Below, one piece after another: positions 53,210 through 61,509 of a DNA stretch of 64,000 nt. A program made the position numbers and the translations under genes. The notes beneath the pieces are model-generated. The model had not been told where the DNA came from, did not search any database, and was given only the letters and a program-made list of their open reading frames with translations. The stretch spans positions 372,001-436,000 of the forward strand of contig JADKKB010000005.1 of the NCBI GenBank assembly GCA_016720705.1. Reading direction: 5' to 3'. Source of the DNA: Chloracidobacterium sp. (lineage in GTDB: Bacteria; Acidobacteriota; Blastocatellia; Pyrinomonadales; Pyrinomonadaceae). Each line of letters starts with the position of its first letter. Within the stretch, counting starts at the first letter, position 1.

Positions 53210-53476
53210 TCAACAAAAGGAGTAAAAACTAAGCAACACTCGTGTCTCACTTTTTAGGACCACCTCACTCTGCCCACAACCACTTTCATATTCAAAAAAC
53301 TTTATTTTGCCGCGTTTATTTGCGAATTCGATATCAAAGGTTTCGTCGTTACTTGGATTTTCGAGAACTTTCACTATCTCTCCAATTCTAAAAGGAGCTC
53401 CCTCAATATCCTGGTAACGCGGGTTTTTCGTTAGAATATGATTTGAAATATAATGGTCGAGTTCTTCGATTGTCAT
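53210..53476 (-). CDS. Small hypothetical protein
   Basis: An 88-residue protein. I used the ATG at 53476 (MTIEELDHYI). The first 25 residues look helical; the remainder (APFRIGEIVKVLENPSND, then TFDIEFANKRGKIKFF) looks like a small beta-barrel of SH3 type. The composition is more A/T-rich than core genes here, in line with the accessory island. It ends in the block containing the terminator-like palindrome and starts 45 bases before the left repeat of the RAYT element. No family recognised; real-gene status is moderately likely. Confidence 0.5.
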   Translation of the reverse strand: MTIEELDHYISNHILTKNPRYQDIEGAPFRIGEIVKVLENPSNDETFDIEFANKRGKIKFFEYESGCGQSEVVLKSETRVLLSFYSFC

Positions 53477-53520
53477 AATTATATTGTGGATCGAAAATCG
53501 TTGGAAAATCAATTGCTTTC

Positions 53521-53596
53521 GCGGCTGTGCCGCTCTATTTGCGGAAAAGCTGTGCTTTTCCGATAGTCTTCTCTAACTCTTGCGGCTACGCCGCTG
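53521..53596 (+). repeat. Left REP-like repeat of the RAYT element
   Basis: Three hairpins: GCGGC-TGT-GCCGC (53521-53533), CGGAAAAGC-TGT-GCTTTTCCG (53542-53562) and GCGGC-TAC-GCCGC (53582-53594). It ends nine bases before the transposase start codon, so it also forms the gene leader. Confidence 0.85.
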
Positions 53597-53605
53597 ATTT
53601 GTCGA

Positions 53606-54154
53606 ATGTTTCAGGTATCCAGAGATAATCCCGCTTACTATCTAACCTCGGTGGCACACCGTCGTCTGCCGATCTTTCAAACGGATGAGGTTAAACAGAT
53701 CGTCTGTGATGCATTCGACGAAGCGAGAAAATCGGCCGGAATTATGATTTTCGCCTATGTCATCATGCCCGATCACACTCATGTGTTGACGGACAATGCA
53801 CGCGAGATGAGAGAAGTATTGCGTTACCTGAACGGCGTTTCGGCAAAGCGTTTGATTAATTATCTAAAAGAGAATGGTTACGAAAGTTCGATTGCCAAAC
53901 TCCGTATACAAGATCGCGGGAAAAATCATAAACATTCGGTTTACGAACATCACCCAAACGCACTTCGGATAACGGGCGAAGACGCATTTATGCAAAAGGT
54001 CAATTATATTCAGCTAAATCCTGTTCGAGCCGGTTTGACCGAGCATCCTGATGATTATCTATATTCGAGTTCGCGACAATGGCACGGAAACTCGTTGGAA
54101 ATCGAACCTCTAATAACCGATCACAAACAGATCAAATGGAGACCGGCGGCATAG
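53606..54154 (+). CDS. REP-associated tyrosine transposase (RAYT, Y1/HUH family)
   Basis: A 182-residue single-domain HUH transposase of the IS200-like Y1 family. The metal-binding histidine pair is in IMPDHTHVLTDN (His57, His59). The probable catalytic tyrosine is Tyr134 in MQKVNYIQLNPVRAGL, a signature phrase of RAYTs. These enzymes nick single-stranded REP hairpins and move REP or REPIN sequences. The length and motifs are intact, so it may be active. Its last codons lie inside the right repeat. Found in a single copy here, and apparently vertically kept in many genomes rather than acting as a typical IS. Confidence 0.9.
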   Translation: MFQVSRDNPAYYLTSVAHRRLPIFQTDEVKQIVCDAFDEARKSAGIMIFAYVIMPDHTHVLTDNAREMREVLRYLNGVSAKRLINYLKENGYESSIAKLRIQDRGKNHKHSVYEHHPNALRITGEDAFMQKVNYIQLNPVRAGLTEHPDDYLYSSSRQWHGNSLEIEPLITDHKQIKWRPAA

Positions 54155-54219
54155 CCGCAAGGGCTAGCTAAGTCTGCCGGAAAAGCACAGCTTTTCCGCA
54201 AATAGAGCGGCTAAGCCGC
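54144..54219 (-). repeat. Right REP-like repeat of the RAYT element
   Basis: The inverted partner of the left repeat with the same three-hairpin order when read on the minus strand. Its inner end contains the transposase stop codon. The outer end is immediately followed by short non-repeat sequence and then the next ORF at 54255. Confidence 0.85.
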
Positions 54220-54254
54220 AAGGACACCCGCGTGAGGCCCGCGAAAAAGTAATC

Positions 54255-54629
54255 ATGTATAGGAATGACGCTATACAGGACCGGACAAGGGTTTCGTATC
54301 GTAACTTGATAAACATAACGGCAGAGCGCATTTCTGCGGCTGGTGGAATTCCCAAAAGCAACGATCTAATAGACCTTGCGGTTAACTTGGACAATGACTT
54401 TATCTTCGAAATGAAATCGACGACAGATGACAATGTTCGTAGCCAGATCAGAAAAGGCGTGAGCCAGCTTTATGAATACAAATACCTCCAAAACAAACCC
54501 GATGCGAATCTTGTTTTAGTTGTCGAAAGACCTCTGAATGTTGTTACACAATGGATGCATGAATATCTTGAGCAAGATCGAGACATTCTTTTACTTGGGG
54601 ATGGTGACAATCGATTGTTTGGCTCATAA
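54255..54629 (+). CDS. PD-(D/E)xK nuclease-like protein, possibly truncated
   Basis: A 124-residue ORF. LIDLAVNLDNDFIFEMKSTTDDN has the acidic residue plus ExK spacing of a PD-(D/E)xK core, and RSQIRKGVSQLYEYKYL resembles the QxxxY helix of RecB-type nucleases. That suggests a DNA-cutting or DNA-repair domain as found in restriction and defence proteins. It is short for a complete enzyme of this kind and begins 36 bases after the RAYT right repeat, so an N-terminal part may have been lost. The A/T-rich codon use suits transferred DNA. Function inferred from motifs only. Confidence 0.5.
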   Translation: MYRNDAIQDRTRVSYRNLINITAERISAAGGIPKSNDLIDLAVNLDNDFIFEMKSTTDDNVRSQIRKGVSQLYEYKYLQNKPDANLVLVVERPLNVVTQWMHEYLEQDRDILLLGDGDNRLFGS

Positions 54630-55221
54630 AATCGGGGTCACACTTGCGATATTGCAATTCTCTGTTCGGATTCATACTTCTCGATCGTGTGAGCGATCCT
54701 GGTTGCCGTGTCGATGTAGCGATACGGGGCAGGATTTCGATACTATGATCTTTCATTAAACTTCTCCGGACATTGCCCTTCTCTTTCGACGCGATCGAGC
54801 GAAAGGGCGATCGCCTTTTGGCCATTCGCCGGTCGTGGAGTTTTGCGAAGCGGCGATAGCGTCATTTTGTACCTGTTGCTCTTTGGTGTCAATGGATCTG
54901 TTCGCGGCGAACATCTGTCAGAACCGGGAGCGATAGCGACTAGGTTCTTTCCGGGTTCTTCCCCATTCCGCCTAAAAGACTCGATAGACTCGATAGACCA
55001 GACAGACTCAAAGGACTCGCCGACCCATCACACTCGCGTTCCTGCCCTTACAGACGGCAATCGCAGTGCCTGACACCGTCATCTTTATTGCGGTTCCACA
55101 GCGGTTGCTAATGGTCAGATAAGCGATCAGAGATCCAAATTACCTCAGATTCGCTCTGAATATTGCATAGATGAAACAGAATGCTCTTGACGGCACGCAC
55201 CAATCGGATTAAAATTGAACT
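54630..55221. other. Gene-poor spacer with short repeats
   Basis: A 592-base stretch with no convincing gene. It holds a hairpin-like motif AGAACC...GGTTCT (54920-54948) with internal AGCGATAGCG, and an imperfect tandem repeat of GACTCGATA/GACTCAAAG units at about 54968-55020. Both look like dispersed intergenic repeat sequence. The promoter of the ATPase gene at 55222 must lie near its end. Confidence 0.45.
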
Positions 55222-56460
55222 ATGACTAAAAGTGTAGAATTGCCCGAAAGTGAGTCTGAAGATGAGTATGTCTACGATGACTCGCGGTATGATTCGGCGA
55301 CCGATTGGGAACCGAACGAGGAGTTGAAGGCGGCAAACGCAGCGTATGAGAAGGAGCGGGCGAGGTATCGCAAGCGGAATCCGAAGGAATACGCGGATCT
55401 GCCGGAGATGCTGATCGTGGATAGGACAGATACGTTCATCGCCAGCGGTTGCGAGGCGCCGCCGTTGTGCGAGCTCTTTGGGCCGTTTTGGCGGATGGAC
55501 GAGCTTTCGTTGATGTTTGCACCGTCGGGTGTCGGCAAGAGTATTCTGGCGGCACAGATCTCGGAGTGTCTGGCACGCGGCGTCCGGCAACCCGTTTTCA
55601 AAGATCGCAAAGGTCCGGAGATCCGTCCGCACAAGGTGCTCTATATTGATTTTGAGATGGATCGCTGGCAACTCGCACAGAGATACGCACTGACGACGCC
55701 GGACGGAGCCAAGCTTGAACACAACTATCGCTTTTCACCCGATTTCCTGCGGGCTGAGTGCTTCTGGGACGGCAGGTTGATCGAGGGGTACCGCGACTAT
55801 ACAGAGATGCTCCTGGAGGATATCAAGGTCAAATCGAATGCATTCGAAGCAACAGTTTTGGTGATCGATAATATCTCGTTCCTCACACGCGGGCGCAGTG
55901 CCAATGCGACTATAGCCTTTCAACTGATGGAGAGCCTGCAAACTCTGAAAAAGTGTCTGGGGCTCTCGATCCTCGTGATCGCCCACACGCCAAAGTCGAT
56001 AAGGCCGGGCTTTCTGACCGAGAGGGAACTGCAGGGATCAGGCGATCTGACCAAGGTCGCCGACTCGATCTTTGCCATTGGGCGCTCACGCATTGAGCCC
56101 GATCTGAGGTATCTCAAACAGATCAAGTGCCGCTCGGGCCGCATCGAGTACGGCGAGGAGAACGTCGCGGTCTATCGCCTTGCCAAACTCGATCTCGCCG
56201 CCCGGATCGGACTTAACTCCGCCGATACTCCGCCGCTCGAGAATTTTCTGGGCTTTGACTTCATCACCTCCGAACCCGAAGAGCTGCACTGCCAGATGCC
56301 CTGGCTGAAGGGGACTAAGTCTAAGCCGGGCCCGAAACTAGATATTGGCCTCATCCGACGTGCTAAATCGCTCGCTTTGACGGGAATGAGTGCACGCGGG
56401 ATCGCCGCAAAGTTGGGTGTCGCAAAGACGACTGCGTCAAGATATGCAAAACGAGCCTGA
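55222..56460 (+). CDS. RecA-fold (AAA_25/RepA-like) ATPase with C-terminal helix-turn-helix
   Basis: A 412-residue protein. A polar, acidic N-terminus (about 1-70) precedes a RecA-like ATPase core: Walker A FAPSGVGKSILAAQI (about residues 97-111), VLYIDFEMDRWQLAQRY, Walker B ATVLVIDNISFL (about 210-221), and ILVIAHTPKS. This matches plasmid RepA-type hexameric helicase-like ATPases (AAA_25). The last 35 residues, LALTGMSARGIAAKLGVAKTTASRYAKRA, form a resolvase-type helix-turn-helix. The combination suggests a DNA-bound replication or mobilisation protein of an integrated element. No integrase or primase is nearby. Confidence 0.75.
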   Translation: MTKSVELPESESEDEYVYDDSRYDSATDWEPNEELKAANAAYEKERARYRKRNPKEYADLPEMLIVDRTDTFIASGCEAPPLCELFGPFWRMDELSLMFAPSGVGKSILAAQISECLARGVRQPVFKDRKGPEIRPHKVLYIDFEMDRWQLAQRYALTTPDGAKLEHNYRFSPDFLRAECFWDGRLIEGYRDYTEMLLEDIKVKSNAFEATVLVIDNISFLTRGRSANATIAFQLMESLQTLKKCLGLSILVIAHTPKSIRPGFLTERELQGSGDLTKVADSIFAIGRSRIEPDLRYLKQIKCRSGRIEYGEENVAVYRLAKLDLAARIGLNSADTPPLENFLGFDFITSEPEELHCQMPWLKGTKSKPGPKLDIGLIRRAKSLALTGMSARGIAAKLGVAKTTASRYAKRA

Positions 56461-56897
56461 CCGCAAATTAGTGTGAATTTTCTCACGAAAAATTGGGGTC
56501 GAGGGGGACGAAATTAATTAGGGACACTTTGAGCTCGTAACTGCAATCATCACAAAAGTTAGGGTGTCCCAAATTGTCAGAATATCGAAAATTAATTAGG
56601 GACACCTGCTGTTTGTAAATATTTGAAAACAAGCTGGTTAGCCAGATGAGAAGGCATTATGGAATTTTTTGTAATCTCGATGGAATTTGGGACACTTTGG
56701 CTGCGGCCGCCCGAATGGGAATTGAGATCGTCAGATGCACTATTCATCAGTCTACGATTATTCCGAAGAACTTCTGTTAACAATTTCGTGATGCCGTGAT
56801 AACCTATCCAAATAGCGTCAAGAAATGAGCCTTATCGCTCGTTTGCTCAATTTTATTAAATATTTTAATAGTATCCCATTTTGAGGAACTCAATTTT
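56461..56897. repeat. Spacer with four GGGACAC repeats
   Basis: A 437-base spacer with no gene. AATTAATTAGGGACAC occurs directly repeated (56512-56527 and 56590-56605). GTGTCCCAAATT (56564-56575) and AATTTGGGACAC (56684-56695) form a perfect 12-bp inverted repeat. All four share GGGACAC. The pattern resembles ends of a lost or non-autonomous mobile element. The last part, AT-rich, should contain the promoter of pckG. Confidence 0.6.
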
Positions 56898-58790
56898 ATG
56901 ACTGATCTGAACATTCCATCAACGATCACGAACGAGGAGCTTATCAAGTTTGTCACCGAGGCGGTGCAACTGTGCAAACCCGACACCGTTTATTGGTGTG
57001 ACGGTTCGAGCGAGGAGTACGACCGACTTTGCCGCGAAATGGTCGACGCCGGCACCTTTGTTAAGCTCAACGAAGAAAAGCGGCCTAATTCATTCCTGGC
57101 TCGCTCACACCCGTCAGATGTGGCACGTGTCGAAGATCGAACCTACATTTGTTCGCTCGCCAAGGGCGATGCCGGGCCGACCAATAATTGGATGGCTCCG
57201 CTCGAGATGAAGGCTCTCCTGAAAGGGAAATTTGACGGCAGTATGACGGGCCGCACGATGTATGTTGTGCCGTTCTGTATGGGACCGATCGGGTCACCTA
57301 TCTCGCAGTTTGGCGTTGAGATCACCGATTCGCCCTACGTTGCGGTCAATATGAAGATAATGACGCGTATGGGAACGCTTGCATTGGAGGCACTCGGGGA
57401 CGGCGAATTTACACGGTGTCTGCACTCGGTCGGAATGCCGCTTGCCGCCGGACAGGCCGACGTGGCGTGGCCGTGCTCGCCGGACCCGAAAGATAAATAC
57501 ATCGTTCACTTTCCTGAGGAGAATTCGATCATATCGTACGGCTCCGGCTACGGCGGCAACGCTCTCTTGGGCAAAAAGTGCCTCGCGCTTCGAATCGCCT
57601 CGACACTCGGACGTGCTCAGGGGTGGCTCGCCGAACATATGCTGATCGTCGGCGTTAAATCGCCGGACGGCCATAAGGACTATGTCTGTGCGGCATTTCC
57701 GTCGGCCTGCGGCAAGACAAATTTTGCAATGCTGATCCCGCCTAAGGAATTTCGCGAAGAGGGCTGGGAGATCACCACGATCGGCGACGATATCGCCTGG
57801 ATCAAGCCCGACGAAAACGGCAAGCTAAGGGCGATCAATCCCGAATTTGGATTTTTTGGTGTCGCTCCCGGCACTAATTATTCGACCAATCCGAACGCGA
57901 TGGAGTCGATCAAGGCCAATACGATCTTTACCAATGTCGCACTGACTGACGACGGCGACATTTGGTGGGAGGGAATGGACGGTGACGCTCCGGCACACGC
58001 TATCGATTGGCAGGGCAACGATTGGACACCGGCCAACGACGGTAAAGCGGCCCACGCCAATTCGCGTTTCACTGCTCCGATCAGCCAATGCCCGGTCGCA
58101 GACACACGATTTGACGATCCAAAGGGTGTACCGATCTCGGCATTCATATTCGGCGGACGCCGTAACAGCGTCGTGCCGCTTATACAGCAATCGTTCAATT
58201 GGGCATTTGGCGTCTATATGGCCGCAACGATGGGATCGGAGATGACCGCCGCGGCATTCGGCAATATCGGCGAGGTTCGCCGCGATCCTTTTGCAATGCT
58301 ACCGTTTTGCGGATATCACATGGGCGACTACTTCGGCCATTGGCTCGACGTCGGCCGTAACGTGCCGGAACCGCCGCGGATATTTTCGGTCAACTGGTTT
58401 CTCAAGGATGAGAACGGCAAATTCGCCTGGCCCGGTTACGGCGAGAATATGCGTGTCCTGAAATGGATAGTCGAGCGTTCAAGAGGTAAATCCGTGGGTA
58501 TCGAAACGCCGCTTGGCTGGATGCCGCGTTATGAGGATATGGACTGGCGCGGACTCGACTTTAGCAGGGAACAGTTCGACAAAGTGATGCATCTCGACCG
58601 CGATATGTGGCTCAAGGAGATCGCGATGCACGACGAGCTTTTCTTTAAGCTTTATGATCGGTTACCCAAGGAAATGACGTTTATTCGAGAACTATTGGTG
58701 TCAAACCTCTGGCGCTCGACCGAACTCGGCCTAGCCGCCCCGGTCGCTGAAGCCGACGATCCGCCGAAAGCGGTCGGTAAGGCGGAGTAG
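56898..58790 (+). CDS. pckG: Phosphoenolpyruvate carboxykinase (GTP)
   Basis: GTP-dependent PEP carboxykinase, which turns oxaloacetate into PEP for gluconeogenesis. The 630-residue length suits the GTP family. Motifs visible: CDGSSEEYDRLCREMVDAG near the start, the P-loop (kinase-1a) AAFPSACGKTNFAMLIPP (about residues 265-282), the metal-binding region GDDIAWIKPDENGKLRAINPEFGFFGVAPGT, and the substrate segment FIFGGRRNSVVPLIQQ. Upstream of the ATG is TTGAGGAACT, an acceptable ribosome site. A strong terminator follows. Confidence 0.96.
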   Translation: MTDLNIPSTITNEELIKFVTEAVQLCKPDTVYWCDGSSEEYDRLCREMVDAGTFVKLNEEKRPNSFLARSHPSDVARVEDRTYICSLAKGDAGPTNNWMAPLEMKALLKGKFDGSMTGRTMYVVPFCMGPIGSPISQFGVEITDSPYVAVNMKIMTRMGTLALEALGDGEFTRCLHSVGMPLAAGQADVAWPCSPDPKDKYIVHFPEENSIISYGSGYGGNALLGKKCLALRIASTLGRAQGWLAEHMLIVGVKSPDGHKDYVCAAFPSACGKTNFAMLIPPKEFREEGWEITTIGDDIAWIKPDENGKLRAINPEFGFFGVAPGTNYSTNPNAMESIKANTIFTNVALTDDGDIWWEGMDGDAPAHAIDWQGNDWTPANDGKAAHANSRFTAPISQCPVADTRFDDPKGVPISAFIFGGRRNSVVPLIQQSFNWAFGVYMAATMGSEMTAAAFGNIGEVRRDPFAMLPFCGYHMGDYFGHWLDVGRNVPEPPRIFSVNWFLKDENGKFAWPGYGENMRVLKWIVERSRGKSVGIETPLGWMPRYEDMDWRGLDFSREQFDKVMHLDRDMWLKEIAMHDELFFKLYDRLPKEMTFIRELLVSNLWRSTELGLAAPVAEADDPPKAVGKAE

Positions 58791-58817
58791 AACTTCGGGA
58801 ACAATGACTCGGTCATT

Positions 58818-58852
58818 GAAATGGGCCTCGCAAGTGTTGCGAAGCCCATTTC
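58818..58852 (+). terminator. Intrinsic terminator after pckG
   Basis: GAAATGGGCCTCGCAA (58818-58833) pairs with TTGCGAAGCCCATTTC (58837-58852), with a single mismatch, around a GTG loop. The following tract is CAC TTTG, weak in U but the stem is very stable. Confidence 0.7.
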
Positions 58853-58915
58853 ACTTTGTCCCGACGGACAATGATCATAATTTATGACAATTGACCTTTT
58901 AGCCGGTCTTCACTT

Positions 58916-60634
58916 TTATTTAGTGAACATCGGGCCTCTGGTCACGTGAGTCATATATATGCCTCCCCAACTGTCCTCTTCGTTTGCCATTGTCGCAGTG
59001 ATCGCCAACATATTGCCGCGGAAACCATCGCGTTCAATACCAAGTCCGGTGATTGGCAACGGTGCCGGGAATCCGGTGGTGAGGGTTGGGTCAATGCTTG
59101 CACCGTTCATACCGGTTTCAGCAACGACTCTCATCGGCTGATCGTATGACGGATCGCCCAAGTACAGACCATCAACTATATCTATGTACTCGTTTGTATC
59201 ATTAAGAATGCCAGTCCTTGCTTTCAGGGCCATCATCCCGTCAGAAACCGCCCCAAACGCGGATGAACGCCATCTTGGAGGCTCAGCATCATCGTCACCC
59301 TCTTCAGTAGACGGGGCTTTTCCGGAGTAAACCCAGAAAAGAAAGTCAGTGAAGTCGTTATCGGTGGTAGCTACTGAATATGCTCGTTCTAAATGTAGGT
59401 CGTAAACAAACATACCCTGATGAACGGGCACATTGCGCTCCTGATACCATTTTCCACGATCTTCGTCGAAGACACTCAGTGGGTCGACTCCATTACAATA
59501 GGCCTTAATATCGCTATTGCCATCCTCCGGACAATAGAGGCGGACCGTCTTCATTTCGCGGCCCCACGCTGCCCAGAATCCGAGATATCTGCCATCGAAT
59601 GCCAGCGATTCACCTAGTAGGGTAATTTCTCCGGTCTTGACTCCCGGAATCGTCTTACCGATACCCACGATCTCACGAAGTTGTGTTCCAGTCTTCAGAT
59701 TTGCAAGATATATTCCGCCAAAGTGCGGATTGTCTTCATTATCTAGACCTAGGAACACTACATCGTTTCCGACGATACTCGGCGGAGCGGTAGAGCCGAA
59801 CGTAAAGGAGCGGAACTTCATACTAGGAGGTAAATTGGGTATCTCCGTATCGGAACTGGCGATCATCTCAGATGGGCCGTTGCCGCCGCCCGGTGTATTT
59901 AGAAGGTGTCGCGCGAAGATTCCAGTCTTTCCGACTCCATTTATGGTGAAGTTTCCCTTGAATGCGATCGTGCCTCGGTCATTGATGGCAGGTGATCCGG
60001 GAAATACATCAAATGCAACACCAGGGAAACCTGGGACGGAGTACTGCTCAAATTCGGGTACAGCCCCCAATTTTGAGGCTCCGGTTATTGTATATCCTCC
60101 GCCGATGTCGACGTAGATTCCTGTGGTGCCGGCCCGGCTTTCAGTTCCGTCGGGCAGGAGGAAACGGTAGACCGGCTTATGTATGCCGCGCGTCGCCGTG
60201 AAGTTAGAATTCATCGCAATCCGAGGAATCGACGGAAATTCGGTAAACGTAGTTGCCAAATTGTTTGGATATGGAACTAGCTCGCTAACGTCCGCCATAG
60301 CATCCACAAAGCCTTTCGGGAACTGCTTCGTGAATATGCCGGTTATATGCTGTCCACCCGTGCTACGGGCTCTAAACACGATCATTCCCTGTGAGTTGAT
60401 CGATGGCTGTCCATAGCTACTGAACACAACAGTATGACCGGGAATTGATATGCTATTGTTCACGATCGTATGCCAACTGAATGGTTCCGGGATCAAACGT
60501 TTGGAAGTTTGAGTACTTGGGATTGCTTTTACGAGGCGATCAGTGCGTTGGGCGCTGGTCGGAGCTTCAAATGTTAGGAAAATTAAACTTGAGAGAGTTA
60601 GTAATGTTGCGACTAACAAAAGCCGAATGTTCAT
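58916..60634 (-). CDS. Secreted repeat protein of unknown function
   Basis: A 572-residue exported protein with a signal peptide (residues 1-28, ending TSAQ). It contains several repeated modules with the theme NSQGMIVFRARSTGGQHITGIF, NDRGTIAFKGNFTINGVGKTGIF and GNDVVFLGLDNEDNPHFGGIYL: about 60-80 residues, each strand-rich and ending in a G-I-F/Y phrase. This suggests a beta-propeller or beta-sandwich array of the sort found in large secreted bacterial proteins. No catalytic motif was recognised. A ribosome site (AGGTG) precedes the ATG on the minus strand. It stands alone. Confidence 0.8.
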   Translation of the reverse strand: MNIRLLLVATLLTLSSLIFLTFEAPTSAQRTDRLVKAIPSTQTSKRLIPEPFSWHTIVNNSISIPGHTVVFSSYGQPSINSQGMIVFRARSTGGQHITGIFTKQFPKGFVDAMADVSELVPYPNNLATTFTEFPSIPRIAMNSNFTATRGIHKPVYRFLLPDGTESRAGTTGIYVDIGGGYTITGASKLGAVPEFEQYSVPGFPGVAFDVFPGSPAINDRGTIAFKGNFTINGVGKTGIFARHLLNTPGGGNGPSEMIASSDTEIPNLPPSMKFRSFTFGSTAPPSIVGNDVVFLGLDNEDNPHFGGIYLANLKTGTQLREIVGIGKTIPGVKTGEITLLGESLAFDGRYLGFWAAWGREMKTVRLYCPEDGNSDIKAYCNGVDPLSVFDEDRGKWYQERNVPVHQGMFVYDLHLERAYSVATTDNDFTDFLFWVYSGKAPSTEEGDDDAEPPRWRSSAFGAVSDGMMALKARTGILNDTNEYIDIVDGLYLGDPSYDQPMRVVAETGMNGASIDPTLTTGFPAPLPITGLGIERDGFRGNMLAITATMANEEDSWGGIYMTHVTRGPMFTK

Positions 60635-61091
60635 TTTTCACCTCCACGATCAATCGCGCCGATGAAACCAATTGATCGATTCAAACTATCATCTTCAGAA
60701 GACGGTTTTGGCCAATTCCAAAACTTCGCCGAAATAGTAATTCCGCCGAATCAGGCGGCTGATTTTTACTGCACGTCTCAAATGCTTTTACGCAAATGGA
60801 AAATCCTATACAGTTTAAGCGCAATTCACGTGCCAACCGATTTGTCGAATTAACCGATAATTATTGATAGAATATCCACATTTATTCAATCGACTCAATA
60901 TGAATTGAGCATCGGAGTGCGAAGTTTTGCACGGTGAACAAGTATATCGAGTGAATTCTCACATTTCGCCGTTGATATCGACTCGTGATCGAAATTCCCA
61001 ATTAAGATTGTAAAATGTGTAAGTTTAAGGACAACGATGTAATAAAATGAGCTATACTGACTACCTTACAACTACGTAGTTTGAAGAATCT
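60635..61091. other. Divergent intergenic region upstream of doxX
   Basis: A 457-base AT-rich spacer. A 63-codon ORF at 60662-60853 has no supporting features. Near the right end are a possible -10 TATACT (61053-61058) with GGACAA (61029-61034) 18 bases upstream, and a perfect palindrome described separately. Confidence 0.45.
61029..61081 (+). promoter_or_regulatory. Candidate promoter and palindromic operator of the doxX-peroxiredoxin pair
   Basis: GGACAA (61029-61034) and TATACT (61053-61058) are spaced by 18 bases. AACTACGTAGTT (61070-61081), a perfect 12-base palindrome, lies just downstream of the expected transcription start and ends ten bases before the doxX ATG. The position is ideal for a repressor, but it would also overlap the ribosome-binding region. 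Confidence 0.4.
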
Positions 61092-61496
61092 ATGAACGGC
61101 TTTTTAAGCAGATACTCGACGTATATTTACGCTACTCTTCGCATCGTCACCGGGTTTTTATTTATGTGGCACGGCTCACAGAAGTTGCTCGGTTTTCCGC
61201 CTGCCGCTTCGGGCAGCGAACTATCGACGGCTATGGCGATCGGCGGCGGGATCGAACTGATCGGTGGCCTGATGATAATGATCGGCTTCTTTGCAGGCTT
61301 GGCAGCATTCGTGGCAAGTGGACTGATGGCGGTAGCATATTTTGGCTGGCATTTTAGTACGCAAGCCGTTTTGCCGATTCAAAATAAGGGCGAACTCGCC
61401 GTTTTGTATTGCTTTGTACTACTCTACATCGCGGCCCGCGGGTCGGGCGTGTGGAGCGTTGATTCGATCTTTCGCGGTGTCAAAATCGCGGATTAG
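61092..61496 (+). CDS. DoxX-family membrane protein
   Basis: A 134-residue DoxX protein with four transmembrane helices. Typical features are the first helix followed by GFLFMWHGSQKLLGFPP, then GGIELIGGLMIMIGFFAGLAAFVASGLMAVAYF, and the end in LYCFVLLYIAARGSGVWSVD. DoxX relatives join membrane complexes that detoxify oxidants or recycle thiols. Here the gene is 13 bases before a peroxiredoxin gene, which strengthens an oxidant-defence role, though that is contextual. Confidence 0.9.
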   Translation: MNGFLSRYSTYIYATLRIVTGFLFMWHGSQKLLGFPPAASGSELSTAMAIGGGIELIGGLMIMIGFFAGLAAFVASGLMAVAYFGWHFSTQAVLPIQNKGELAVLYCFVLLYIAARGSGVWSVDSIFRGVKIAD

Positions 61497-61509
61497 TAAC
61501 CCCAAACCT

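Larger units (their letters stand above)
53521..54219 (+). mobile_element. RAYT element framed by 76-bp REP-like inverted repeats
   Basis: A 699-base unit: left repeat (53521-53596), transposase gene (53606-54154) and right repeat (54144-54219) in opposite orientation. The repeats match at 65 of 76 positions without gaps, with 34 consecutive identical bases at 53529-53562. Each repeat holds three small hairpins, the arrangement expected of REP sequences served by a RAYT. It has no IS-type target duplication that I can recognise. Confidence 0.8.

Noticed and set aside
53032..53250. 72-codon minus-strand ORF across the terminator-like palindrome
   Set aside because: It spans a strong hairpin and overlaps the better-supported small gene at 53210-53476.
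54843..55073. 76-codon plus-strand ORF in the island spacer
   Set aside because: It runs through a hairpin and a tandem repeat and has low-complexity translation; no ribosome site.
60662..60853. 63-codon ORF upstream of doxX
   Set aside because: No ribosome-binding site, no recognisable domain and a composition like the surrounding AT-rich spacer; chance ORF more likely.
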